DNA of 13,858 bases from JBBQHM01 sp038323965. GTDB lineage: Bacteria; Verrucomicrobiota; Verrucomicrobiia; Chthoniobacterales; UBA10450. Location of the stretch: the NCBI GenBank assembly GCA_038323965.1, contig JBBQHM010000054.1, positions 1 through 13,858 on the forward strand, read 5' to 3'. This document shows, one piece after another, positions 1-6,998 of this stretch. How positions within the stretch are numbered: the stretch's first letter is position 1; the number at the start of each line of letters is the position of its first letter. Both the position numbers and the translations under genes were made by a program. The notes under the pieces were generated by a model. The model saw nothing but the letters and a program-made list of their open reading frames with translations. It was not told the DNA's origin and did not search any database.

Positions 1-1042
1 ATCCGGCCAGCGCCAGCAGGCCGGTGATCGAAATATATTCAATCGTAGCCGCTTTCTCCCAGCTATCGCTCGTCATATAAACGCCGGGATTAACAACTGT
101 TCGCTCCATGTGGAGGTTGGCAGGAAAAATCATCAACCGTGCGTAATCGCCCAAGGCGCGGAACATCAACACCACCCGCGTCGGCGCGCTCCAACCTTCC
201 GACGGACCGTTCGATGGCCTCGCCGAGGGCAGGTGTCGCAGCGCGATGTAACTGACGATCAATACCACACAGCTCGTACCGACCGAGAGCTTCGCCCGCC
301 TGGACAGGGCAGCTGAGAAAAATATCTGATGAACCGCAAAAATGACCACCCAGATGCAGGCTGTCTCGCGCGAGCACAACGCCAGCATCGCGACGGCGGC
401 GGCCGCTGTGAACGTAATGGCTTTTCGCCAGGTCCGGTTGGACTTTTGTGCCGATAAAACTAGTAACCACGCCGCGCCCGCAACAAAGAATGCCAGGCTA
501 TCGGCGCGGCCGGAAATATAATCGACCGCGGCGCTGTGGACCGGGTGCACCATCCATAACGTCGCGACCGACAAAGCGATATAATTGGTATCTCTAACGC
601 TCCGGCATAGGCCAGGGACAACGAGAAGAAGCAGGCGGAACAGCACCAGTCCGCTTCCGACATGGAGCATGATATTCGTTAGATGATACCCGCATGTCTC
701 GGTATTCCAGAAAAAGTAGTCGAACATGAAAGAGATGTTCTGGACTGGCCGGTAATGCGCTGAGAACGAATCGAGGAAAAGATGATGACGGAACGACTCG
801 AAGATTAAGATCGGGCTCTTAATGAACGGATTATCGCGCGCGAGATATTGATCGTCCCAGACAAGCTGGCCTTGGAGCGCGGGAAGCCTGACCAGGAAGC
901 CGAGGACGCCCAGCAAAAGAAACTGAAGCCACCGTTTCTCCAGCCAAAGCCGGGCACGTGACTTCACCTCGCCGCGTCCAGTCGCAGCGCTTTCTGTCGT
1001 TCCACCTTCCACCGATTGCTTTAAAGCAAGAATCGCGCTCAA
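1..1042 (-). CDS. TMTC-like polytopic membrane glycosyltransferase, N-terminal part (runs off left edge)
   Basis: This minus-strand frame is open from an upstream TAG near 1097 to base 1, about 347 codons, with no stop. The protein matches the TMTC/bacterial GT-C pattern motif by motif. With the TTG at 1042 as residue 1 there is a first membrane segment (about 38-52), VWDDQYL (61-67, the expected acidic pair of the first loop), HYRPVQNISFMFDY (96-109), HLTNIMLHVGSGLVLF (120-135) and HPVHSAAVDYISGRADSLA (166-184), followed by more hydrophobic segments. Family members usually end in TPR repeats; that part would lie beyond the window. The start is uncertain: there is no early ATG, only TTG 1042 (purine-rich GGAAGGGAAGG upstream), GTG 1012 and GTG 967. 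It follows the pilin gene ending at 1104 on the same strand, so co-transcription is likely. The family is predicted to glycosylate on the periplasmic side using lipid-linked sugars; the substrate here is unknown. Confidence 0.85.
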   Translation of the reverse strand, partial: MSAILALKQSVEGGTTESAATGRGEVKSRARLWLEKRWLQFLLLGVLGFLVRLPALQGQLVWDDQYLARDNPFIKSPILIFESFRHHLFLDSFSAHYRPVQNISFMFDYFFWNTETCGYHLTNIMLHVGSGLVLFRLLLLVVPGLCRSVRDTNYIALSVATLWMVHPVHSAAVDYISGRADSLAFFVAGAAWLLVLSAQKSNRTWRKAITFTAAAAVAMLALCSRETACIWVVIFAVHQIFFSAALSRRAKLSVGTSCVVLIVSYIALRHLPSARPSNGPSEGWSAPTRVVLMFRALGDYARLMIFPANLHMERTVVNPGVYMTSDSWEKAATIEYISITGLLALAG

Positions 1043-1103
1043 AACGAACCGAGCGCCTTCCCTTCCGGAAAGACGCCCGTGTAAGTCTGAAATTTGCTAG
1101 CGA

Positions 1104-1505
1104 CTAGGGCCCAAACGGTGACCAGAAACCGGTATCGGCGACGTCGGACAGCGCATCGTAGGTCGTCTGCGGCACCTTGGGCAGACTGTCGACCGTCTGA
1201 GTGCCGTATGCCGTGCCGAAGAGATCTGCTCCCGTCGCAAAAAGGTTGCTGTCCTTTTTTACGTAGTTCGTCCAGTCCACGACAGCGATGGTGTCACCGG
1301 TCTTCTTGCCGGTTTCGATTGCATATTGATCCACCGCGCTATCGATCATGCGAAGGTCGTTCAGAATCTTGGAAGCCTGGCTCCGTTTGCGGGCGCGGAG
1401 AAAGCCGGGCACTGCGATCGCGGCCAGCAGTGCAATGATTGCTACGACGATCATAATTTCCACCAGCGTGAAGCCGGCGCGTTTCGTGGAGAGTTTCTTA
1501 AGCAT
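1104..1505 (-). CDS. Type IV pilin / GspG-like pseudopilin (copy A)
   Basis: This is a 133-residue prepilin. A short basic leader (MLKKLSTKRAG) ends in Gly11, followed by FTLVEIMIVVAIIALLAAIA, the class III signal recognised by prepilin peptidase. The cleavage would fall after Gly11, leaving a mature N-terminal Phe with Glu at +5 and a roughly 122-residue pilin. The hydrophobic alpha-1 helix continues into a charged amphipathic part (RARKRSQASKILNDLRMIDSAVDQYAIE), as in GspG-like pilins. The tail is variable and rich in Thr, Asp and aromatics, ending DTGFWSPFGP; no cysteine pair is seen. It is the second of two tandem paralogues and sits directly upstream of the TMTC-like glycosyltransferase. 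No clear Shine-Dalgarno precedes the ATG. Whether it is a fibre-forming major pilin or a type II secretion pseudopilin cannot be decided from this sequence; two adjacent copies favour a structural subunit. Confidence 0.93.
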   Translation of the reverse strand: MLKKLSTKRAGFTLVEIMIVVAIIALLAAIAVPGFLRARKRSQASKILNDLRMIDSAVDQYAIETGKKTGDTIAVVDWTNYVKKDSNLFATGADLFGTAYGTQTVDSLPKVPQTTYDALSDVADTGFWSPFGP

Positions 1506-1584
1506 GAAGAAGTTTTATATTGGTATAACCGCGGATAGGAGCAGGGAGACGGACGACTTCAGTCGGAACTCTCACAACTCACTT

Positions 1585-1616
1585 CCTGCCACCCCCGAAA
1601 ACTCGGGAATGACAGG
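1585..1616 (-). other. 14-bp RNA hairpin between the two pilin genes
   Basis: In the minus-strand transcript the arm from 1616 to 1603 (CCUGUCAUUCCCGA) pairs along its full 14 nt with the arm from 1598 to 1585 (UCGGGGGUGGCAGG), closing a GUUU loop. Eleven pairs are Watson-Crick and the other three are G-U wobbles. The opposite transcript would instead have three A-C mismatches, so the fold belongs to the pilin-sense RNA. No U-tract follows, so this is not a classical intrinsic terminator. It lies 19 nt past the stop of copy B and about 80 nt before the start of copy A. Possible roles are mRNA processing or stabilisation giving unequal expression of the two pilins, or a dispersed REP-like element. 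Confidence 0.5.
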
Positions 1617-1634
1617 TGTGTGAATTGTCAGGTT

Positions 1635-2039
1635 CTAGAAGTGACCGTAAGGCGACCAGAACGAGGTATCCGCAACGTCGGACAATGCATTCCATGCGTT
1701 AAGCGACGCTTTCGGAAGCGAATCGACGCTCTGCACGCCGTAACCGTTGCCGAAGATGTCAGCACCGTTAACCCAAAGGGACGAGTTCTTTTTCAAGTAG
1801 TTCGTCCAGTCCACTGTGTTAACCACTGACCCGGTCTGGCGGTTGGTTTCGATCGCGTATTGGTCGACCGCTGAGTCGATCAAGCGCAGATCATTAAGGA
1901 TACGGCTAGCCTGTGAGCGTTTACGGGCACGGAGGAATCCGGGGACCGCGATCGCTGCCAGGAGGGCGATGATCGCAACGACGATCATAATTTCAACGAG
2001 GGTAAAGCCCCCGCGACGTTTGTTCAGTTTGTTCAACAT
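1635..2039 (-). CDS. Type IV pilin / GspG-like pseudopilin (copy B)
   Basis: This 134-residue prepilin is a paralogue of the next gene. The leader MLNKLNKRRGG ends in Gly11, then FTLVEIMIVVAIIALLAAIA, with Glu at mature position 5. Residues 11-45 are identical to copy A, and about 70% of positions match overall without gaps. Differences concentrate in three tail patches, around residues 66-77, 85-103 and 111-118. Both tails share VDWTNY, VDSLPK and ALSDVADT.FWSP.G, which suggests one globular fold with variable exposed loops. The codons of the identical N-terminal part differ at many third positions, so the duplication is not recent. It is the first gene of the minus-strand pilin group, divergent from the glycosyltransferase run that begins at 2197. 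The upstream stretch is AT-rich with only a weak purine-rich ribosome site (AGAAAG). Confidence 0.93.
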   Translation of the reverse strand: MLNKLNKRRGGFTLVEIMIVVAIIALLAAIAVPGFLRARKRSQASRILNDLRLIDSAVDQYAIETNRQTGSVVNTVDWTNYLKKNSSLWVNGADIFGNGYGVQSVDSLPKASLNAWNALSDVADTSFWSPYGHF

Positions 2040-2139
2040 GTTATTGCTTTCTGTTCTCTATTGTTTGTTTGATTGCGGCCCACGGTTCAATTCGCGGACT
2101 GTGCCGGGAGATAAAGCAGCCTCGATGCCAACCGATTCA

Positions 2140-2152
2140 GGATTTTATAATT
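2140..2152 (+). promoter_or_regulatory. Candidate -10 element (TATAAT) of the GT-C gene run
   Basis: The 157-nt divergent region 2040-2196 separates the pilin genes from the glycosyltransferase run and must hold promoters for both. A perfect TATAAT lies at 2146-2151, which would start RNA near 2158 and leave a leader of about 39 nt before the ATG at 2197. No good TTGACA-like box is found at the right distance, so the call rests on the -10 and its position only. The opposite strand reads ATTATAAA here and could serve the pilin side, though that would give a leader of roughly 100 nt. Confidence 0.35.
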
Positions 2153-2196
2153 TCCATACCGGCGCCACGTTTTACCCGTGCTAAAGCACTCGTCGC

Positions 2197-4029
2197 ATGA
2201 ATGTTGCTAAACAGGTCGCGATGCCCTTTCGCGCGCGTTTCCAGCGCTTTTCGCTCACCCCCGCGCACTACGTTTTCGCTGCGGTCGTGGCTGTCAGGAT
2301 TTTTGTCCTCTCCCGCTTGGCCAGCTCCCCATTTCTGCTGCCGTCCCGCGGCGACATGCATTTCTACAATGACTGGGCGATGCGAATCATGGGTGGCGAT
2401 TGGTCTGAGCCACATGCCTTCTATGGTCTGCCAGGTTACGCCTACCTGCTCGCCGTCATCTACAAGCTAACGACTTACAGCCCCTTCATCCCCGCTTCGC
2501 TCCAAGCTCTCCTCGACGGTGGTACTGCGGTTATTCTCTACAAACTCGCCGGTCGCATGTTTGAGAAACCGGTCTCACAATGGATAGGGATCGCGGCTGC
2601 CACCGGCTGGGCGCTGTTCGTCCCGGCCCAGGCCTACTCCGCGGTCCTGATGCCGACAGTCTGGCTCGTTTTTGTGTTTTGGCTCTTAGTTTGGGAGGTT
2701 TCGACCATCGATAAATACTGGTCGCTCGTTGGGACAGCCATTCTTGGATTGCTCATCGGCTTAATGGCGACTGTCGTGGCGACGATCCTGTTCCTTATCC
2801 CACTGGTGGTTGCAGCAATTTTGTGCCGAAGATTCAACGGTTCCCTGAAGCGTCGTCTCGCCATGATTCTGCTGCTATTTCTTGGGATCATCGCAGGCAC
2901 ATCGCCGTGCTGGGTGCACAACTACTTCGTCGCGCGAGACCCCGTCTTTTTGTCAGCCCACAGCGGTATTAATTTCTGGATAGGCAACAATCCAACCGCC
3001 AATGGCTACCCGCGCTTTCCACCCGGATTGCGCGCCGGCCAGGCGGCCATGCTACAGGATTCCATCGATGTCGCGGAAACCGCCGCCGGTCACCCGCTCA
3101 AACGCGCGGAAGTTTCACGGTATTGGTCCGCCCAGGCGAACGCCTACATCCGCGCGCACTTCGGCGACTGGCTCCGTTTGCTAGCGCACAAGTTGAGGAA
3201 CTTCTGGAGCGCATTTCAGTACGACGATCTTAGTATCGTGACCATTCTGCGCGAAGAAGGCGTGCTCCTGCCGGGGTTGTATTTTGGCGTTGTGGCCGCT
3301 CTTGGTCTGCCGGGCATGTTCATCGCGTGGCGCAAATTACCCGCGTCGCGATGGGTCACAGCCGCCATCGCGCTTCACATGTGTTCACTCATGACGGTGT
3401 TTACAACCGAGCGCTACCGTCTCGCGGTAATTCCGGGTCTTTTGCTCTTCGCTGCTTACTTCGTCGTGCTTTGCTGGCGCGCGTTCGCCAGCGTGGAATG
3501 GCGAAGTGGCGCCGTTTACCTTGCACTTCTTGCCGCCGCCACCACTTGTGTGGCATGGCCGCAGCGCGACGCCTCGCTCTGGGCGCTCGATGCTTACAAT
3601 TCCGGTTGGCAAGCGCTCGAAGCGCACAACTTCCCGCTCGCGGAGAAGAAACTCGCGATCGCCCGCGCTTACGTCCCCACCAATCCCGAAACCAATTTCG
3701 CGCTCGGCAATCTTCGCCTTGAAGAAGGAAACTCTGATAGCGCAGCGGAATTTTATCGCGCCACCTTGCAATTCGATCCCCAGCACGGCGGCGCGATGAA
3801 TAACCTCGCCGTCCTTGCCTTAAATCAACACCGCCTCGGCGAGGCGGAGCAATGGCTCGAACGTGCGATTAAGCGGGATCCCAGGAACGCCAAGGCCCAC
3901 TTCATCCTCGCCAAGACGCTATTCGAAGCTGGGAACAGGGACGGCGCGCGACTGGAGGTTGACCGCGCCATCGCGCTACGTCCGGAGCAGCCGGAGTTCC
4001 GCGAATTCCGCAACGCCTTCAAGCAATAA
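2197..4029 (+). CDS. GT-C (GT39/PMT_2-like) membrane glycosyltransferase with C-terminal TPR repeats
   Basis: This is a 610-residue polytopic protein. A membrane segment at about 23-40 is followed by a first periplasmic loop containing SRGDMHFYNDWA (50-61), whose acidic residues fit the GT-C catalytic/metal position. GLPGYAYLLAVIYKL (78-92) follows, then a series of hydrophobic segments to about 455. Further family hallmarks are FWIGNNPTANGYP (260-272) and TTERYRLAVIPGL (403-415). Residues 465-605 form about three to four TPR units (for example LGNLRLEEGNSDSAAEFYRA, then NNLAVLALNQHRLGEAEQWL), presumably a periplasmic protein-binding tail. The layout, GT-C core then TPR, parallels the TMTC O-mannosyltransferases. 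It heads a plus-strand run of four GT-C genes, divergent from the pilins. Sugar and acceptor are not predictable. ATG 2197 is used; ATG 2221 is an alternative. Confidence 0.9.
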   Translation: MNVAKQVAMPFRARFQRFSLTPAHYVFAAVVAVRIFVLSRLASSPFLLPSRGDMHFYNDWAMRIMGGDWSEPHAFYGLPGYAYLLAVIYKLTTYSPFIPASLQALLDGGTAVILYKLAGRMFEKPVSQWIGIAAATGWALFVPAQAYSAVLMPTVWLVFVFWLLVWEVSTIDKYWSLVGTAILGLLIGLMATVVATILFLIPLVVAAILCRRFNGSLKRRLAMILLLFLGIIAGTSPCWVHNYFVARDPVFLSAHSGINFWIGNNPTANGYPRFPPGLRAGQAAMLQDSIDVAETAAGHPLKRAEVSRYWSAQANAYIRAHFGDWLRLLAHKLRNFWSAFQYDDLSIVTILREEGVLLPGLYFGVVAALGLPGMFIAWRKLPASRWVTAAIALHMCSLMTVFTTERYRLAVIPGLLLFAAYFVVLCWRAFASVEWRSGAVYLALLAAATTCVAWPQRDASLWALDAYNSGWQALEAHNFPLAEKKLAIARAYVPTNPETNFALGNLRLEEGNSDSAAEFYRATLQFDPQHGGAMNNLAVLALNQHRLGEAEQWLERAIKRDPRNAKAHFILAKTLFEAGNRDGARLEVDRAIALRPEQPEFREFRNAFKQ

Positions 4030-4071
4030 CGGCCGCGGCGCCAGGGTATTAAAGCTGCTTTGCTCCATTGC

Positions 4072-5718
4072 ATGGAACTCTCGCGGAGCCGTGCTCGGCA
4101 GGCATTCGAGTGGACTGGTGCCGGGATACTTAGTATCGCCGCTCTTATTCTCCATTTCCGCACTCTTCTGCATGCGGGTCCCCTTTGGCGTGACGAAATA
4201 AGCAGCCTGAAGCTGGCCACAATGCCTACTCTGCGCTCAGCCTGGGCGACGCTGGTCTTTGATCCAGCTCCGGCCGGCTTCTTCGCGCTGCTGCGCCTTT
4301 GGACAAAACTTGGCTTCGGAAACACCGATCTGCAGCTTCGAATTCTGGGATTCCTTATCGGCTGCGCAGGACTTCTGGCGCTCTGGATCTGTGCGCGGAA
4401 GACAAATCGCGACGCGCCGCTCTGGCCGCTCGCGCTGTTCGCTCTTAATCCAGTCGCAATCCAGTACGGAGACTCACTTCGAGGATACGGCCTCGGCGTC
4501 GCCTTCGTGCTTATCGCCTTTGCCGGCATCTACCGCATCACGACCGAAGGCGGACGTAGCGCGATTCTACTCGCCGCGTTTGGTTCGATCGGCGCGGTCC
4601 AGGCGGTTTTTACTAATGCCATACTGGTCTTCGCCCTCGGCGCGGCGGCCATCGCGGTCCTCGCTCGCGCCGGCGCATGGCGGCGCGTTGCCATCGTCGC
4701 AGCGGTCGGAGCAGGCACAGCCGTAACGCTGCTGCCCTACCTCCCTGTTTTTCGCCAAACACGCGAATGGTCGATGCTCGTCGCGACATCCCCCGACTAT
4801 CTCCCGCTCCTTTCCATCTACGCGCACACTCTTGGCGAAATACATTTCATCGGCACCTGGGCCACTGCCATCTGCGCTCTTTTAGTCGTTGTCCTGGGAG
4901 TATTCGCCTTCCTCCGTCGACCACCATTTACCGACAAGTCTGAACTGTCCGACCAACTTGTCTTTAGTGGTATTGCCTTGACCGTGGCTTCACTGGGCAC
5001 ACTCGCATTTTTTTGGAACGTTGGCTGGCCGACCAGCGTCTGGTACTACCTGCCACTGGCTGCACTCACCGCGATGTGCATTCACCTCGCGGCCAGCTCA
5101 CTCAGATTAATGTCCGTTCGAGTTCGAACTCTCTTCCAGGCGGTACCTGTTGCTCTGGCACTTGTACTATACCCATTAACTTTTGCGCGCAGCGCGACTC
5201 GCATCACCAATGCCGATCTCATGGCAAATACCGTTGCCCAAACTGCTACCGCCGATGATTTGATTGTCGTTAATCCTTACTTCTACGCCGTGAGCTTTCA
5301 ACGCTACTACCATGGCAAGACGCCATGGGTTACCATCCCCGCTATCGCCGACTGCACGCTCCATCGCTGGGACTTACTTAAATCCGCTATCGCTACTCCG
5401 CGGCCAGAGCGCGCAGCGTTGGACCGTATCGAGCAAACATTGCGCGCGGGACACAAGGTTTTTCTGATCGGAAGCGTTCCGCGAACGCATGGTCTGGCCC
5501 CGGAACTACTACCTCCCGCACCATCTTCGCGGTATGGATGGATGCTTGGCGCTTACATCAGTTCGTGGTCACTCGAGACTTCCTACCTGCTCGAGACAAA
5601 CGTCACCAGCGGAGAAATCCTTTTCTCCGACGACAAAAAGCCCATCAACGAACTAGAGCGACTCCAAACCCTCGTGGTAAGTGGTTGGCGTGGCAATGGC
5701 ATCGCGCAATCGCCTTAG
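4072..5718 (+). CDS. GT-C (GT39/PMT_2-like) membrane glycosyltransferase
   Basis: This is a 548-residue polytopic protein. After the first membrane segment comes GPLWRDEISSLKLATMP (36-52), with the Asp41-Glu42 pair typical of the first loop in GT39/ArnT-like enzymes. FDPAPAGFFALLRLW (63-77) replaces the usual H-P-P-L-Y-Y element. NPVAIQYGDSLRGYGLGVAF (116-135) matches the family motif that follows the third or fourth helix. Roughly ten hydrophobic segments run to about 375, followed by a soluble domain of about 170 residues (starting ADDLIVVNPYFYAVSFQRYY), likely periplasmic. ATG 4072 is chosen over an in-frame TTG at 4060; neither has a good ribosome site. It begins 42 nt after the TPR-tailed gene. 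Family members transfer a sugar from a polyprenyl-phosphate donor; the acceptor is unknown. Confidence 0.87.
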   Translation: MELSRSRARQAFEWTGAGILSIAALILHFRTLLHAGPLWRDEISSLKLATMPTLRSAWATLVFDPAPAGFFALLRLWTKLGFGNTDLQLRILGFLIGCAGLLALWICARKTNRDAPLWPLALFALNPVAIQYGDSLRGYGLGVAFVLIAFAGIYRITTEGGRSAILLAAFGSIGAVQAVFTNAILVFALGAAAIAVLARAGAWRRVAIVAAVGAGTAVTLLPYLPVFRQTREWSMLVATSPDYLPLLSIYAHTLGEIHFIGTWATAICALLVVVLGVFAFLRRPPFTDKSELSDQLVFSGIALTVASLGTLAFFWNVGWPTSVWYYLPLAALTAMCIHLAASSLRLMSVRVRTLFQAVPVALALVLYPLTFARSATRITNADLMANTVAQTATADDLIVVNPYFYAVSFQRYYHGKTPWVTIPAIADCTLHRWDLLKSAIATPRPERAALDRIEQTLRAGHKVFLIGSVPRTHGLAPELLPPAPSSRYGWMLGAYISSWSLETSYLLETNVTSGEILFSDDKKPINELERLQTLVVSGWRGNGIAQSP

Positions 5719-5720
5719 AC

Positions 5721-6989
5721 ATGATTGACGCAGTGCAGAGCGCTCTCCCAGCCGAGAACGCCCCCCGGCAAACCGTCGTCACTTCGCGTGTTCGACTCCT
5801 TGTCATCGGCTGCGCGCTCGTCGCGTTCACGTTAAAGCTCATGATCGCGCTCCAGACGATCGGCACCAACGACACCGTGACGTTCTACCGCTTCGCACAG
5901 ATGCTTAGTGCGCAAGGTCTCGAGTGGACCTATCGCAACGACATCTCGTTCAATCACCCTCCGCTGACTGCCTATTTCCTACGCCTGATTCTTCCGTTGG
6001 AAAAAATACCGAGCCTCAGCGCTCTTGGAATCGACTTCCCATTCTTACTTCGGTTTCCCGGAATTCTTGCGGACTTCGTCGTAGTCATTGTTGTCTTACG
6101 AATTAGCGAAACGGTCCGCGCTGTTCCACCATGGGCGCTCGCTTTGTTCGCTCTCAGCCCGGTTTCATTGATGATCTCCGGGTTTCACGGGAACACCGAT
6201 TCCGTCATGGTCATGTTTCTGGCACTCGCGACGCTTATGAGCGTCCGTAATCGCCCGATCTGGTGCGCGGTGTTCATGGCACTTAGCTGCCAGGTAAAGA
6301 TCGTTCCACTGCTCCTGCTGCCGATCCTATTTTTCTTCTGGTGCGCGCGTGGTGCCGGGTTTCGCTTCTCGATCGCGTTCACCCTGGTTTGCGCGATCGG
6401 ATGGATTCAACCTCTTATTCACTTTCCGTTGTTGCTGCTAAAAAACGTTTTGTCCTACGGAAGCTTTTGGGGGATCTGGGGGCTCACCTATTGGCTGCGA
6501 ATGACCGGGCTTCCTATGTTCGGCGCCGTCACTTACTACCATTTTCCGCCGGCCGAAGCTGCTATCGTTTTCGCCCTGAAGCTGGTCCTGATCGCCTGCG
6601 TGCTAACGCTGGCTTGGCGGAGACGAGAAGTAAGCCCGGTGAGATTAATCGATTCGCTGGCCTACGCGTGGCTCATCTTTTTCGCCATTGCGCCGGGGAT
6701 CTGCGCGCAATACATGGTCTGGCTCGCGCCCTTTGTGCTTTTGCTTTCACCCACGTTTTACGCGTGGATCACCGCCACGAGCGCACTGTTCCTATTCTAT
6801 TTTTATAATACGACCGCTGGTGGACTTCCGTGGCACCTCGCTATTTCTACCGCGCAATTGAATACCGTTTGGACTCCGTGGACAGCGTGGCCGTGGGCTG
6901 CAATCCTCGTTGCTCTCGTCGTGCTTTGGCGGAAGGCGCGGCGCGAAGATCCTACTTTGCGTCTCGTCAGCGCCAAACTAGTCCGTTAA
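5721..6989 (+). CDS. GT-C membrane glycosyltransferase, GT87/mannosyltransferase-like (DUF2029 type)
   Basis: This is a 422-residue integral membrane protein. The first helix (about 25-46) is followed by TNDTVTFYRFAQ (49-60) with Asp51 as the likely catalytic acid. FNHPPLTAYFLRLI (77-90) follows, then SPVSLMISGFHGNTDSVMV (146-164) and CQVKIVP (190-196). The GNTD and Q-V-K motifs are characteristic of the GT87/PIG-M-like branch and distinguish it from its GT39-like neighbours. About ten hydrophobic segments are present. The ATG at 5721 is 2 nt after the previous stop, so the genes are tightly coupled. The frame stays open upstream to 5538, but that extension overlaps the preceding gene and is hydrophilic and basic, so it is rejected. 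The likely donor is a polyprenyl-phosphate hexose; which sugar cannot be told. Confidence 0.87.
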   Translation: MIDAVQSALPAENAPRQTVVTSRVRLLVIGCALVAFTLKLMIALQTIGTNDTVTFYRFAQMLSAQGLEWTYRNDISFNHPPLTAYFLRLILPLEKIPSLSALGIDFPFLLRFPGILADFVVVIVVLRISETVRAVPPWALALFALSPVSLMISGFHGNTDSVMVMFLALATLMSVRNRPIWCAVFMALSCQVKIVPLLLLPILFFFWCARGAGFRFSIAFTLVCAIGWIQPLIHFPLLLLKNVLSYGSFWGIWGLTYWLRMTGLPMFGAVTYYHFPPAEAAIVFALKLVLIACVLTLAWRRREVSPVRLIDSLAYAWLIFFAIAPGICAQYMVWLAPFVLLLSPTFYAWITATSALFLFYFYNTTAGGLPWHLAISTAQLNTVWTPWTAWPWAAILVALVVLWRKARREDPTLRLVSAKLVR

Positions 6990-6998
6990 ACACGCGGC

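Noticed and set aside
1570..1595. Possible sigma-54 promoter (TGGCAGG ... TTGTG, minus strand) upstream of pilin copy A
   Set aside because: The distance between the GG and GC-equivalent positions is 3 nt too long and the -12 GC is absent, so it does not fit the -24/-12 consensus.
3825..4529. 234-codon minus-strand frame across two GT-C genes
   Set aside because: Its composition (Arg, Ser, Pro, Ala rich) is that of an antisense shadow, and it spans the gap between two supported genes.
5538..5720. N-terminal extension of the GT87-like gene overlapping the preceding gene
   Set aside because: The added 61 residues are basic and hydrophilic, overlap 180 nt of a well-supported gene, and do not resemble the family. 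ATG 5721 sits just after the upstream stop.
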